Of a DNA stretch of 64,000 nucleotides, positions 23,291 through 36,500 are shown piece after piece. This DNA is from Anagrus nilaparvatae. Taxonomy: Eukaryota > Arthropoda > Insecta > Hymenoptera > Mymaridae. Every line of letters starts with the position of its first letter. Position 1 is the stretch's first letter. The position numbers and the translations under genes were made by a program. The DNA is taken from contig JAKSXM010000014.1 of NCBI GenBank assembly GCA_022575985.1, positions 12,338,001 through 12,402,000 on the forward strand. The letters run 5' to 3'. Under the pieces are notes generated by a model. The model made no database searches. It was not told where the DNA came from and was given only the letters and a program-made list of their open reading frames with translations.

Positions 23291-23620
23291 TGTTCAACAA
23301 GGGAAAAAAAGTAGGATTTGGCTTTCAATGCAGTTGTATGCACGAGCGAGCGTAGCGAACGAGTTCAGACAGCATTGAAAGTAAAATTTCCTACATTTTT
23401 TCCCGTGCTCAACACATAGTTTTTCATTAAAAGCGAAAAAAAGATCGCCCGAAAGTAAGAAAGTAGATCTTTTTTGCAACGTGTAATGAAAAAGTGTTTT
23501 CGGCCCGCTAGGAAGAAAAATTAATATTTTCAAGCTAATTTTTTTTTTAAGCAGGAAAACGGGGAAATTTTCGTAAATAGGGGTGAATTTTTTAAAAAGG
23601 GGAAAAAGGAGGAGCGCTAT
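23291..23620. repeat. Dispersed repeat with a GAGCGTAGCGAACGAG core, copy 1
   Basis: CACGAGCGAGCGTAGCGAAC at 23341, followed by 'aaagtaaaatttcctacattttttcccgtg'. Copies lie at 43341, 44867 (reversed), 53771 and 56263 (reversed). The 125-codon minus-strand frame over it is not conserved as a protein. Confidence 0.6.
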
Positions 23621-23629
23621 GATGCCTGA

Positions 23630-23735
23630 TCGAAGTAACCTAACGAAGCAGACTACAATAAAAAATGACACGTCAAACCTTACACTAGCGTAACCTAACG
23701 AAGCAGACTATAATAAAAAATGACACATGATTAAA
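23630..23735 (-). repeat. Two reversed satellite monomers
   Basis: Two copies of the 55-bp unit (cttacactagcgtaacctaacgaag). Confidence 0.8.
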
Positions 23736-24325
23736 TTTTCATTAAAAATGAAAGAATTTGTAACTTTTCAATAAAACTCAGTGGTTAACCATATTTTGTA
23801 ATCGACTACTTTCATCAAAAATTTATCTATTTTCTTGGCAAATTAACTATTTTTTCTTCTCATCGAGAAAGAATAACTTATAACCGGTTTGTGTAAATAC
23901 AACATAAATGCATGGAACATGTTTACTTCCTTAGCTGAGGACAAGGTATAATACAAATGTTACTCAACATTAAAATACAATTTTCTAATTTTCTAATTTG
24001 TAATTATCACCTTACTAGCTGTTAAAATTTTATAACCAAACTATTTTGATTCCCTAAACCTTAATTATTCCAAGTCCCCAAATCGATATCATTTTAAGTC
24101 CTTAAGTCTTATTTGACCCTACCCCCCTTAAATAGGACAAATTTGACCACCCCCCTTAAATAGAACAAAGACTACTGCGGAATAAAGTATGGTTTCCGGC
24201 CCCTGCATATTTTTCGCATTTTTTTGGCTCAATTTGATGATATATAATAATAAATAATATGATTCCGAGGGTCGGCACCCCCCCACCCCGGATATCAAAA
24301 TTTTCGTTTTGAAAAAATACACCAA
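23736..24325 (+). repeat. Internal duplicate of part of V's arm
   Basis: 23730-24170 repeats 20520-20970, including the TATAACCGGTTTGTGTAAA segment and the 'tttgaccc-cccccttaaatag' tract. Confidence 0.7.
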
Positions 24326-25260
24326 AAAAAAATTTTTTTTTTATTTTTTAACTCATTTTGAGGTTTAAAACTTCGAAAAACGTCATTTTTGGCTTTTTTG
24401 ACGGTCTAAAAATTGAGATATCTCAGGATAGAAGAAAAACTCATTTTTTTCGCGCTCAGGGGAACTTTGTCTAAGACTACTTTTCAAAATTCCGTCGAAA
24501 AAATGGTAACTTTTACGGTGCATCAGTCGCAATTGACGATTATGTAAAAGAAATCGTGTTTTATTTTTTGGTTATTTTATCATACCATCTAATATTTTAT
24601 TTTAAATCTAAAATTAGCTTTTTTATGGTCTTTTTTATGTTTTTCTTATAATTTTTTCATAAAAAAACGATATTTCACCTATACTCTACCAAAGGACTTC
24701 ATTTATTTCATGAAATCTCTTTTAATTTTCACAATATTAAATCTATTTTCCTTATTAATAATAATTAAAATACTAACACTTTTATTATAAATAATTATTT
24801 TGAAGAAAGTTATTTATTCTTAAAATATGTATTAAATTAGTTCATAAATAACGACAAATTTAATTAATCAACATATTGAATTATATAATTATTTGAACGT
24901 AAAACCTCATTTTTTACTACTATATGGAAAATCCGCAGAAAGATTGCACTTAGGATGATCAACTTTTTAAAGAAGAAAATTGAACGCACACCTTCCTGTT
25001 ACATTTCTTTGGGTTCCTTAGACCATAGAAAGTGACAAACAAGTGAGAAACAGAAAATATTTTGCTTGCCCTATATTTTTTTTCTTTAGTTGGAAGACTC
25101 AAAATAATGTTTTTTCGATATTAAAAAAAAAAAACGATTTCTGAATTATTTTTTTTATAAATTGAAATTATTCTAAATGATGGATTTATGTTTTTTCACT
25201 TGTTTTGCTTTCACAATTTACTAAAAAAAGTATACTCTCTTTTCTTTATATACATATATA

Positions 25261-26670
25261 TTAGAGTGTGTCTTATTTTTTTTTTTCGATATTTTTTGGC
25301 TCCCCCCATTTTTTTCGAATATTTTGGTCATAAAAAACCCCCAGCTCCAAGGATTTTGATTTTCGATTTTTTTAACCCGTGCCACCGAGCACTTGAAGTT
25401 TCCCATTTAAATAACATGGGAATTTTGAGTTTTTAGCTATACAAATTTTTACAAAAGCCAAAAAGCGTTTTAAAAAGCTAATTTTTACTAGAAAACATTC
25501 TTTTATATGTTGTAAAGACATGCAAAAAGCCCTGCATTCATTCCAAAGGGAATTTTAGGGCTAGAAACGCAAATTTACATATTGGCTCAATCTTATAAAA
25601 TAGGGTTTTTCGGTAATTTTCAATAAAACGCTGCAACTTCAAAAATTAACCAAAACACTTCTGGTTGTTCTACTTTTTTTGGTGTAAGTGTCACCTTTCA
25701 AACGACGTAAACCGTGTATTTTTATCACTGTTTCTCTCACCGCTATAGTCAATTAACCTATTGGTAATTTTTGATCCGAAAGGCCCAATTTTTAAATTTG
25801 TTTAAATTGCTGCCAAAATTGTAATTTTCGATAAAATTGAGTTTTATAGGCCTTAAAAGTTTTCTGCAAGCTTCAAGTTTCCAAAAATTTGTTACTCGTC
25901 TCTTTTCTTTAAATAGTTTTTAAGATATCGTTTTTCAAAGATAATGATAAAAATTGATTTTTTTTTAAACCCTGAAATTGGGACTATGACTTTAAATTAT
26001 CATCTCTGGTTAATAATTTATTGAAAAGCAGCGAGTAAAAAATTTTTGCAAATTTGAAACTTGTAGAAAATTTTTAAGACCTATAAAGCTCAATTTCGTC
26101 AAAAATTACATTTTTGACAGCAGTTTAAAAAAATTCAAAAATTGGTTATTTTTAGTCGAAAATTACCAGTAGGTTAATGGACTATACCGCTGAGAGAATC
26201 AGTGATAAAAAAACGCAGTTTACGGCATTTGAAAGGTGATATTTACACCAAAAAAAGTAGACTAACCAGAAGTATTTTGGTTCATTTTTGAGTTTGTAGC
26301 GTTTTATCGAAAATTACCAAAAAACCCTGTTTTATAAGATTGAGCCAACATGTAAATTTGCGTTTCTAGTCCCAAAATTCCCTTTGAAATGAATGCAGGG
26401 CTTTTTGCATGTCTTTACAACATATAAAAGTATGTTTTCAGTAAAAATTAGCTTTTTAAAATGCTTTTTGGATTTTGTAAAAATTTGTATAGCTAAAAAC
26501 TCAAAATTCCCATGTTATTTAAATGGGAAACTTCAAGTGCTCGGCGGCACGGGTTAAAAAAATCGAAAATCAAAATCCTTGGAGCTGGGTGTTTTTTATG
26601 ACCAAAATATTCGAAAAAAAATGGGGGGAGCCAAAAAATATCGAAAAAAAAAAAATAAGACACAGTCTAG
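25261..26670. mobile_element. Element P: 1.4-kb near-complete palindrome
   Basis: Ends GAGTGTGTCTTATTTTT and complement, with TA on both sides as a possible duplication. The arms of about 650-700 bp meet near 25965. It contains 'ggctcccccca' and 'cccccagctccaagg' blocks. Confidence 0.65.
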
Positions 26671-26674
26671 TGTA

Positions 26675-26795
26675 CACACTAATGTCTAAAGTTTTTTGCT
26701 CATGGTACTTACGATATTTTTTGCCTACCTAGACGTACAAGAAGTGCAGAAAATTTCCTGACAAGTTTTACGCCCGGGAGGGCAAAAAAGTTTTC
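26675..26795. repeat. Relative of the 10665-10875 repeat
   Basis: Shares 'ttttttgcctacctaga-cgta' and CGCCCGGGAGGGCAA. Confidence 0.55.
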
Positions 26796-27175
26796 TGACA
26801 GTGGCCACAAAAGTATGATTTCTTGCCACTGACGCAGAAAAATCGTATTAGACTCTTGGTCATAAAATTCTGGAATAATATACTATTTTTGAATTTTTCC
26901 AAAATCGTGGACGCAAAAATGGTACCCAATAAGAAGGAAGAGCAAAATTGGCACCATTTTTATATTTCAACATATTGGAAAAATGAGCAAAAATCTTCAA
27001 AGACTATATGCGAAATAGGCTGGGGATCTCAGTTTTTTTACAAATATAAAAAAAGGATAACAAATTTATACTTAAGTTTAAAAAATTATAATTAAAAAAT
27101 TCAGGTAATGATATTCTTGGGGCAAAATTTACGAATTTCGACCTCGGAACCAAAAAGAACAAATATTTCTTGCAA
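26796..27175. other. Unassigned AT-rich segment
   Basis: A 90-codon plus-strand frame (26823-27095) is present but resembles no family, and AT-rich composition explains its length. Confidence 0.3.
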
Positions 27176-27177
27176 AA

Positions 27178-27660
27178 AATAATTTATTTAAGGTTTTAAT
27201 TTTTAATTTTCAACTTCTTGGAGCAGCTCAAAAGGTAAATATTGGGGTTTTTAAAAATTCATATACTTGGGATTTTTCTAGCAGATTCAAGTGGTTCTAT
27301 CAACTTTTCATCGAGTTTCTGAGAAAAAAATGTATGTAAATCTTGTAAATTCAGAAAATTTTTTCTTAAAAAATGCGAAACTTTAAACATTGGCTACCTG
27401 AAAACTTTAAAAACTAAAAAAATGAATTTTTCTCTTATAAAGCGTCGTCAAATGTTAAAATGAATAGTGAATTTATGTCCGGATAAAAATAATAACTAAA
27501 CCGGATTGTACGGGAAAAACTAAAACGAAGTACGTTTATAGTCCAGTTTTTAACATCATTTAAATCTGTTAGAAAAATCCCAAGTTGATGAATTATTAAA
27601 AAACCCAATATCTAACATTTAAACTGCTCCAAGACGTTGAAAATTGAAAATTTGTATTCT
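27178..27660. repeat. Inverted repeat with a GGATTTTTCTAGCAGATT arm
   Basis: 27190-27330 pairs with 27540-27655, with the axis near 27428. Confidence 0.6.
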
Positions 27661-28359
27661 TTGATCTTAAAAATACTCTTTTTAGTAAATTGTCAATGTA
27701 AGAAAAGTGAAAAAACATAAATCCATCATTTAAAAAATAATTTTAATTTATAACAAAATAATTCCAAAATTGATTATTTTTAAATATTGAAAAAACGTGA
27801 TTCTGAGGCTGCCAACTTAAAAAAAACTATGCGGCGAGCAAAAATTTTTCTATTTCTAGCTTGTTTATCACTTTATATGGTCTAAGATACCCAAAGAAAC
27901 GTATCAGTAAGGTGTGCCCTCAATTTTTTTTTCTTCAAAAAGATGATCATCCTATATTGTTTATTGCGAAAATTAAAAGAGATTTCATGAAATAAATGAA
28001 GTCCTTTGGTAGAGTATAGGTGAAATATCGTTTTTTTTATGAAAAAATTATAAGAAAAACATAAAAAAGACCATAAAAAAGCTAATTTTAGATTTAAAAT
28101 AAAATATTAGATGGTATGATAAAATAAGCAAAAAATAAAACACGATTTCTTTTACATAATTGTCAATTGCGAGTGATGCACCGTAAAAGTTACCATTTTT
28201 TCGACGAAATTTTGAAAAGTAGTCTTTGACAAAGTTCCTCTGAGCGCGAAAAAAAGGAGTTTTTCTTCTATCCTGAGATATCTCAATTTTTAGACCGTCA
28301 AAAAAGCCGAAAATGACGTTTTTCAAAGTTTTAAACCTCAAAATGAGTTTAAAAATAAA

Positions 28360-28912
28360 AAAAAAATTAAGTAACAGATCCAAAAAATTACTATAAGCGA
28401 GGTTCCTAAAACTAGTACTCCTATTGAAATAAATTATGTACTACGTCCAAAGAGAAAAAAAATTTAGTGTTTTTTGTATTTTTTTGTGACAAAAATTTGG
28501 GGAAAAAATTAAAAAAAAATTATTTATCAGATTCGAGATATCGAGTCAAAACCATTAGTTAAAATATAAGTACTTTCATGGAAATAAATGAAGTATTACA
28601 TCTAAATTAAAAAAAAAAAGTAGTTTCAGATTTTTTGTTAAAAAAATTAGGTCTTTGAAACAATAAAAAATTAAGTTCAGCTCCAACAATAAAAAATTAA
28701 GTTCAGCTCCAATTCTGGTCAATAAAATATTATTTTTACTTTTTTAATACCACAATGGTTGTAAAATATCGCTGGTTACCCACATACACACACACACACA
28801 TACAGACTTTTTTTAAAAACCATTTTTTTAGCTTTCTGGGGTCTCAAAACGTGCTTATATGCCAAAAAATCGAAAATCAAAATTTCACCTGGTTCCTCTA
28901 TGAGGAACCAAT
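28360..28912 (+). repeat. Array-plus-(CA)n family, copy 2
   Basis: Two or three tandem units, then the (CA)n, AAAACC and GGTTCCTCTATGAGGAACC module. Confidence 0.7.
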
Positions 28913-29129
28913 ACACCCTTCCTCTCTCTTCAATATTAATAATATTTTTTCTTCCAATTGGGTTGAATAAATTTTTTGGGAATAAAAAAAGAATTCTTAA
29001 GAAAGTTTTTTATCACCCGAGGAAGGATTGGCTTCGCTTCAGATAGTAATTAAGTTACAATCTGAGCCATTCTTTTTTTGCTCCCTTAATTAAAAATGTA
29101 CTAATTAATAATTAAAATTTCAAATTTTT

Positions 29130-30430
29130 GGTTCCTCAAACCATTGTGATAGGTCAAATTTAGATTTTTGATTTTTTGGCATATAAGCACGTTTTGAGAC
29201 CCCAGGAAGCTAAAAAACCGGTTTTTAAAAAAAGTATGTATGTGTGTGTGTGTGTGTGTGTGTATGTATATAATTTGTGATATTTCACAAACATTATGGA
29301 GTTAAGACCTAATTTTTTTTTTTTTTAATTTTTTCACCAAAAAAGCTCGAGGTACTTTTTTTTTTTTTTAATTTGGATGTAATACCTCATTTATTTCCAC
29401 GAAAGTACTTATATTTGAAAGTATGGTTTTTACTCTATATCACGAATCTGATACTTAATTTTTTGAAAATTTTTTTCCCAAAATTTTTTTCACGAAAAAA
29501 TACAAAAAAAAATAATTTTTTTTTCCTTTTTGGACGTAGTACCTAATTTATTTCTATGAAAGTACTAGTTTTAGAAAGTTTGTTTATAGTCATTTTTTGG
29601 ATCTGATACCGAATTTTTTCAAAAATTTTTACTCAAAATTAAAAAAACAAAAAATTTAAAAAACCTGCAGTATTTTTTTTTTTTTTTTTTTGTGTAATAC
29701 CTCATTTATTTCCACGAAAGTACTTATATTTGAAAGTATGGTTTTTACTCTATATCACGAATCTGATACTTAATTTTTTGAAAATTTTTTTCCCAAAATT
29801 TTTTTCACGAAAAAATACAAAAAAAAATAATTTTTTTTTTCTTTTTGGACGTAGTACCTAATTTATTTCTATGAAAGTACTAGTTTTAGAAAGTTTGTTT
29901 ATAGTCATTTTTTGGATCTGATACCGAATTTTTTCAAAAATTTTTACTCAAAATTAAAAAAACAAAAAATTTAAAAAACCTGCAGTATTTTTTTTTTTTT
30001 TTGTGTAATACCTCATTTAATTCCATGAAAGTACTTATATTTGAAAGTGTAGTTTTTACTCGATATCTCGGATCTGATACTTAATTTTTTGAAAATTTTT
30101 TTCCCAAAATTTTCGTCACAAAAAAATACAAAAAACACTAATTTTTTTTTCTCTTTGGACGTAGTACCTAATTTATTTCTATGAGAGTACTAGTTTTAGA
30201 AAGTTTGTTTATAGTAATTTTTTGGATCTGATACTGAATATTTTCAAAATTTTTTTCTCATAATTAAAAAAACAAAAAAATTTTAAAAACTGCAATATTT
30301 TTTTTTGTTTCTGGATGTAATACTTCATTCAGTTGCATGAAAGTACTTATATTTGAAATTATGGTTTTTACTCGATATCTCGAATCTGATAATTAATTTT
30401 TTGAAAATTTGTTCCAAAATTTTTAATCAA
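29130..30430 (-). repeat. Array-plus-(TG)n family, copy 3, reversed
   Basis: The terminal module (29130-29275) is followed by about seven array units. The segment 29370-29690 is duplicated almost exactly at 29700-30000, showing recent expansion. Confidence 0.75.
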
Positions 30431-30962
30431 TAAAACAAACTTTTAAAAGTTAATAGAAATGTATCTGTGATAGCATGCTTGTAATCGGTGATATCTGTGG
30501 CATATTGAAGTATTAAGCTCATTGTTTGAGGAACCTTAGTGCCAGCTAGTTGGCAGGGTATTTTTTTAATATTTACTGGTGTATGGTGCATTTGACCCCG
30601 AAAATCAAAGGGTATCGCGAATAATTTTTTCTGAATTTTCGATCAAGATAAATGCCCAATTCAATGAAAAACCTTTTCCTGCCAAAATATCGTCACGATT
30701 GTTAGTAAATCCCAAAGATATATTTTTTTAAGATAATCAGAACCTTAGAGTATGGATCCTGATTAAGTTTCCAAAACAACTATAAAAATGTTAAGCTATT
30801 TTATATAGAAGGAAATAATTTGAGTTTAGTATGGTAATGCATGTTTCACTTAGACTAATTAACCAAAATTGATACTTAAATTCTTTTAAATTTCGGTATA
30901 CATAATAAATATACAATAGTATTTGCTATTAATAAGCATTAATAACACAAAAGTGTAAAACT
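30431..30962. repeat. Dispersed sequence also present at 55250-55440
   Basis: 30575-30770 (ggtgtatggtgcatttgacccc, then 'gatcaagataaatgcc-aattcaatg') matches 55245-55430 in the same orientation. No gene is seen. Confidence 0.5.
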
Positions 30963-33570
30963 ATAGTCTACTTCTGTAGGTTACGCTAGTGTAAGGCTTG
31001 ACGTGTCGTTTTTTTTATTATAGACCACTTCCTTAGGTTAAGCTACTGTTATTTTATTATAGCCTACTTCGTTAGGCTACGCTAGTGTAAGGCTTGACGT
31101 GTCGTTTTTTATTATAGTCTGCTTCCTTAGGCTACGCTAGTGTAAAGCCTGACGTGTCGTTTTTTATTATAGTCTAATTCCTTAGGCTACGTTAATGTAA
31201 GGCTTGACGTGTTGTTTTTTATTATAGTCTACTTCCTTAGGCTACGCTAATGTAAGGCTTGACGTGTCGTTTTTTATTATAGTCTACTTCCTTAGGCTAC
31301 GCTAATGTAAGGCTTGACGTGTCGTTTTTTATTATAGTCTACTGCCTAAGGTTACGCTAGTGTAAGGCTTGACGTGTTGTTTTTTATTATAGTCTACTTC
31401 CTAAGGCTACGCTAATGTAAGGCTTGACGTGTCGTTTTTTATTATAGTCTACTTCCTTAGGCTACGCTAATGTAAGGCTTGACGTGTCGTTTTTTATTAT
31501 AGTCTACTTCCTTAGGCTACGCTAATGTAAGGCTTGACGTGTCGTTTTTTATTATAGTCTACTGCCTAAGGTTACGCTAGTGTAAGGCTTGACGTGTTGT
31601 TTTTTATTATAGTCTACTTCCTAAGGCTACGCTAATGTAAGGCTTGACGTGTCGTTTTTTATTATAGTCTACTTCCTTAGGCTACGCTAATGTAAGGCTT
31701 GACGTGTCGTTTTTTATTATAGTCTACTGCCTAAGGTTACGCTAGTGTAAGGCTTGACGTGTTGTTTTTTATTATAGTCTACTGCCTAAGGTTACGCTAG
31801 TGTAAGGCTTGACGTGTTGTTTTTTATTATAGTCTACTTCCTAAGGCTACGCTAATGTAAGGCTTGACGTGTCGTTTTTTATTATAGTCTACTTCCTTAG
31901 GCTACGCTAATGTAAGGCTTGACGTGTCGTTTTTTATTATAGTCTACTGCCTAAGGTTACGCTAGTGTAAGGCTTGACGTGTTGTTTTTTATTATAGTCT
32001 ACTTCCTAAGGCTACGCTAATGTAAGGCTTGACGTGTCGTTTTTTATTATAGTCTACTTCCTTAGGCTACGCTAATGTAAGGCTTGACGTGTCGTTTTTT
32101 ATTATAGTCTACTGCCTAAGGTTACGCTAGTGTAAGGCTTGACGTGTTGTTTTTTATTATAGTCTACTTCCTAAGGCTACGCTAATGTAAGGCTTGACGT
32201 GTCGTTTTTTATTATAGTCTACTTCCTTAGGCTACGCTAATGTAAGGCTTGACGTGTCGTTTTTTATTATAGTCTACTGCCTAAGGTTACGCTAGTGTAA
32301 GGCTTGACGTGTTGTTTTTTATTATAGTCTACTTCCTAAGGCTACGCTAATGTAAGGCTTGACGTGTCGTTTTTTATTATAGTCTACTTCCTTAGGCTAC
32401 GCTAATGTAAGGCTTGACGTGTCGTTTTTTATTATAGTCTACTGCCTAAGGTTACGCTAGTGTAAGGCTTGACGTGTTGTTTTTTATTATAGTCTACTTC
32501 CTAAGGCTACGCTAATGTAAGGCTTGACGTGTCATTTTTTATTATAGTCTACTTCCTTAGGCTACGCTAATGTAAGGCTTGACGTGTCGTTTTTTATTAT
32601 AGTCTACTGCCTAAGGTTACGCTAGTGTAAGGCTTGACGTGTTGTTTTTTATTATAGTCTACTTCCTTAGGCTACGCTAATGTAAGGCTTGACGTGTCGT
32701 TTTTTATTATAGTCTACTTCCTTAGGCTACGCTAATGTAAGGCTTGACGTGTCGTTTTTTATTATAGTCTACTTCCTTAGGCTACGCTAATGTAAGGCTT
32801 GACGTGTCGTTTTTTATTATAGTCTACTGCCTAAGGTTACGCTAGTGTAAGGCTTGACGTGTTGTTTTTTATTATAGTCTACTTCCTTAGGCTACGCTAA
32901 TGTAAGGCTTGACGTGTCGCTTTTTATTATAGTCTACTTCCTTAGGCTACGCTAATGTAAGGCATGACGTGTCGTTTTTTATTATAGTCTACTTCCTTAG
33001 GCTACGCTAATGTAAGGCTTGACGTGTCGTTTTTTATTATAGTCTACTGCCTAAGGTTACGCTAGGGTAAGGCTTGACGTGTTGTTTTTTATTATAGTCT
33101 ACTTCTTTAGGCTACGCTAATGTAAGGCTTGACGTGTTGTTTTTTATTATACTCTACTTCCTTAGGCTACGCTAATGTAAGGCTTGACGTGTCGTTTTTT
33201 ATTATAGTCTACTGCCTAAGGTTACATTAGTGTAAGGCTTGACGTGTAGTTTTTTATTATAGTCTACTTCCTTAGGCTACGCTAGTGTAAGGCTTGTTTT
33301 TGATTATAGACCACTTCCTTAGGTTCCGGTACTGTTATTTTATTATAGCCTCCTTTGTTAGGTTACGCTAGTGTAAGGCTTGACGTGTCGTTTATTATAG
33401 TCTACTTCCTTAGTCTACGCTAATTAAGCTTGACGTATCGTTTTTGATTGTAGACCACTTCCTTAGGTTCCGCTAGTGTTATTTTATTATAACCTACTTC
33501 GTTAGCTTACGCTAGTGTAAGGCTTGACGTGTCGTTTTTTATTATAGTCTACTGTCTTAGGTTACGCTAA
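30963..33570 (+). repeat. 55-bp satellite array, about 47 monomers, with three-monomer higher-order repeat
   Basis: The monomer core is GGCTACGCTAATGTAAGGC, then TTGACGTGTCG, T6, ATTATAGTCTAC. Three variants alternate: ACTGCCTAAGGTTACGCTAG...GTTG, ACTTCCTAAGGCTACG...GTCG and ACTTCCTTAGGCTACG...GTCG. From about 31722 to 32610 they repeat as a 165-bp trimer. The flanks (30963-31200, 33290-33570) hold more diverged monomers, as in arrays homogenised from the middle. There are no unique spacers, so it is not CRISPR-like. Confidence 0.95.
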
Positions 33571-36500
33571 AAACCTTACGATAAAAAAATATGATTGCCA
33601 GGGAAAAACCACTCTAAAAGAAAAAAACTTTTCTTTCTACGATGAAATTTAGCCAAGTTATCGTCAATTTAAGATTTTACTCAAATTCGTCTGAAAAAAG
33701 ATTAAAGCTCTATATTAAAAAAAGCCCACGGCTAGCCTGAAAGATCGAATTATGCAAAAGTCGGACACTTCGGATTTTATAACGAAAAATGAGTTTTCAA
33801 CCTATAAGAAGATCGTACTTTTTTGGATTGAAATCTTCTTACAAGTTATTTCATAAGACTTGTTTCTTATTTTCAGGAATGGTTGCTTTTTTGGTCCCCA
33901 GTTAACCCGTTTTTCTAAATCAGTCATCCTCTTCGAGATATTTATCAATATGTTTCTTATTTAAAATACATGGAAAAAGCCATTTAGTAGCGGTTTTTCT
34001 TATTTTGCTTTACAATTTTAGTTTGACCAAGCAACCAACCAATGAGAAAAGTTTTTTTTAATATTCATTCTTATGCCTGCTTCATTATAAATAGGATTGG
34101 TTATGGCCAACGTGGCAAAACGTCTCCATTGTTTGAAAAATTGCGTTTAAAATTGAAAAAATAACATTTTTTAAAAATTCCGTATATTAAATTATTTATG
34201 TCATAATTTATTTAAACTGAATGTCAAAAAAACTTTTCTCGCTGGTTTGTTGCTTGGACAAACTAAAATTGTGAAGCAAAATAAAAAAAAACCGCTTCTA
34301 AATGGCTGTTGCCATGTATTTTAAATGGGAGACATATTGATGAATATCTCGAAAAGGATGGCTGAGTTTGAAAAATAAAATGGATTTGATCATATTTCTG
34401 GGTACCAAATAAGCAACCTTTCCTGAAAATTTTAGCCCGATACGAGCAGGGCCAATATTGGCTTATTTTCCCTTCCCCGAGAGACACGTTTTATCAAATA
34501 ACTCGAAAGAAGTTAGATGAAAGATATAAATCCAAAAAAGTACAATCTTCTTATAGGCTGAACATTCATTTTTGGCGATAAAATCCAAAGTGCCCGACTT
34601 TTGCATAACCCGATCTTTCAGGCTAGCCGAGATCCTGTTTCGGATCTTTAAACATGCATTACTCGCTTGATTTTCATCGTAAAATAATAATTTTTTTTTT
34701 CTTAATCGTTTAATTTTTCCCGGAGTATTCTTCAAGAAAGAAATCATTTTTATTTACAAAATTTTAATTTTTATGTCAGAAACCTTTGAAAACTGTAAGT
34801 ATTAATTTCATTGGTTTTTGTCCTAAAAGTTGAAATGTAGTAAAAAAAAATGATTTTTTTCTTGAAGAAATAAATACTAAGGGAAAAGGTAAGCGATTAA
34901 AAAAAAAAATTAGTATTTTACCGTAATAATCAAGCAAATAATGCATATTTTAAGTTTAGAAACATAACTTTTTTCAATAGCTTTTTTAAGACGAATTTGA
35001 GTAAAATCTTAAATTGACGATAACTTGACTAAATTTCATCGTAAAAAGATAAGTTTTTTTTTTCTTCTGGAATGGTTTTTCCCTGCCAATCAGATTTTTA
35101 TATCTATTTTTTGTAATTTTATTTACCTAAAAAGTTATTTTTAAAATTTAGGGTAGCTCAAATACGAAATTACGGGTTTTCACATAAAAGAGGCAAAATC
35201 TCGGGCAAAATCTTTTTGATATCAATGGCCGATTTCGTGTTCACGTTTTTTTTTGCATTCCATAGGGTCCAGATTATCAAAAAATCAAGATGGTAGTCGT
35301 GGCCTCGTCAATTTTTTTTTTTAATTTTTGGTGCTCATAAAACGTATTTTCTAGATATCAGTACTTACAAAAAAAAAATTAAGTACCACGTCCCAAAAGA
35401 AATAAATATTACTATTTTTGTTAATTTTTTATGTAAAAAAGATTACGATTTAGTTGTAAATTTACGATTATTGTCGAAAGATTACTAAATTTTCGAAAAT
35501 TTACTAATTTTGTCGTAAAGTCACAGGATTTATTTTTTACAGTGTAGGTAAAATAGACCATTACGAACATTTTGTTATTTTTAATGAGAAACCATAGTGT
35601 CATTTACTTGACAGCGTTTTTTTTTCTTGAGATACATTTTGAAAATAAAAATATTAATGGTTAATTAAAATAAAAAAGGAGGGGGTACTTCAGAACTTGA
35701 AAATTAAGGTGGGGGGGGTCAAATTTGTCCTTTTTAATGGGGGGTATCAAATCTCTCCTATTTAAGGGGGCTGGGTCAAATTAGACTTAAGGACTTAAAA
35801 TAATATCGATTTGGGGACTTGGAATAATTCAGGTTTAGAGAATCAAAATAGTTTGGGTTTAGAATCTTAACAGATAGACAGGTGATAATTACAAATTAGA
35901 AAATTAGAAAATTGTATTTTAATGTTGAGAAACATTTGTATTATACCTAGTCCTCAGCTGGAAGTAAACATGTTCCATGCATTTAGGTTGTGTTTACACA
36001 AACCGGTTATAAGTTATTCTTTCTCGATGAGAAGAAAAAATAGTTAATTTGCCAAGAAAATAGATAAATTTTTGATGAAAGTAGTCGATTACAAAATATG
36101 GTTAACCACTGATTTTTATTGAAAAGTTAAAAATTCTTTCATTTTTAATGAAAATTTAATCATTTTTCGGCAATGAACTATTTTTTTCCAAAAGTTTTAA
36201 TACCTTTTAATTTTTCTTTTTATCTAAAGAAGGTTCATTCGTTAAAAAAAAGGATGAGAGAATGTAATAAAACGTTAATAATATTAAGGTTTAAACATTT
36301 AAAGCTAAATTCTACTTATTTTACCTTTGTCGCTGACTTTATTAATTTTTAATTAATAAAATAAAATTTAATTAATCTGATAAATAATTATTTAAAGGTT
36401 ATGCTATATCCATTCAATATTTCCTCCTGACTTACTTGTTTTTTAATACTGAATTCCTTGCAACAAACTTGCCGCAAACTTGCTATCCGCTCAATATTTC

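Larger units (their letters stand above)
24340..28370. repeat. Palindrome R, interrupted by element P
   Basis: The left arm (24340-25243) is mirrored by 27665-28370, for example 'aaaggacttcatttatttcatgaaatctcttttaatttt' at about 24693 and 27970. The left arm has about 200 bp extra near 24740-24940. The 111-codon minus-strand frame at 28048-28383 lies in the right arm and is not a recognised protein. Confidence 0.65.

Noticed and set aside
23294..23671. 125-codon minus-strand frame
   Set aside because: It overlaps the GAGCGTAGCGAACGAG repeat and satellite monomers, and other copies do not keep it open.
28048..28383. 111-codon minus-strand frame
   Set aside because: It lies in one arm of palindrome R. 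The mirrored arm has lost the frame, and the composition is simply A/T-rich with many F, K and L.
30963..33570. Regular repeats resembling a CRISPR array
   Set aside because: The 55-bp monomers are contiguous with no unique spacers, the genome is eukaryotic, and no cas genes exist. It is a satellite.
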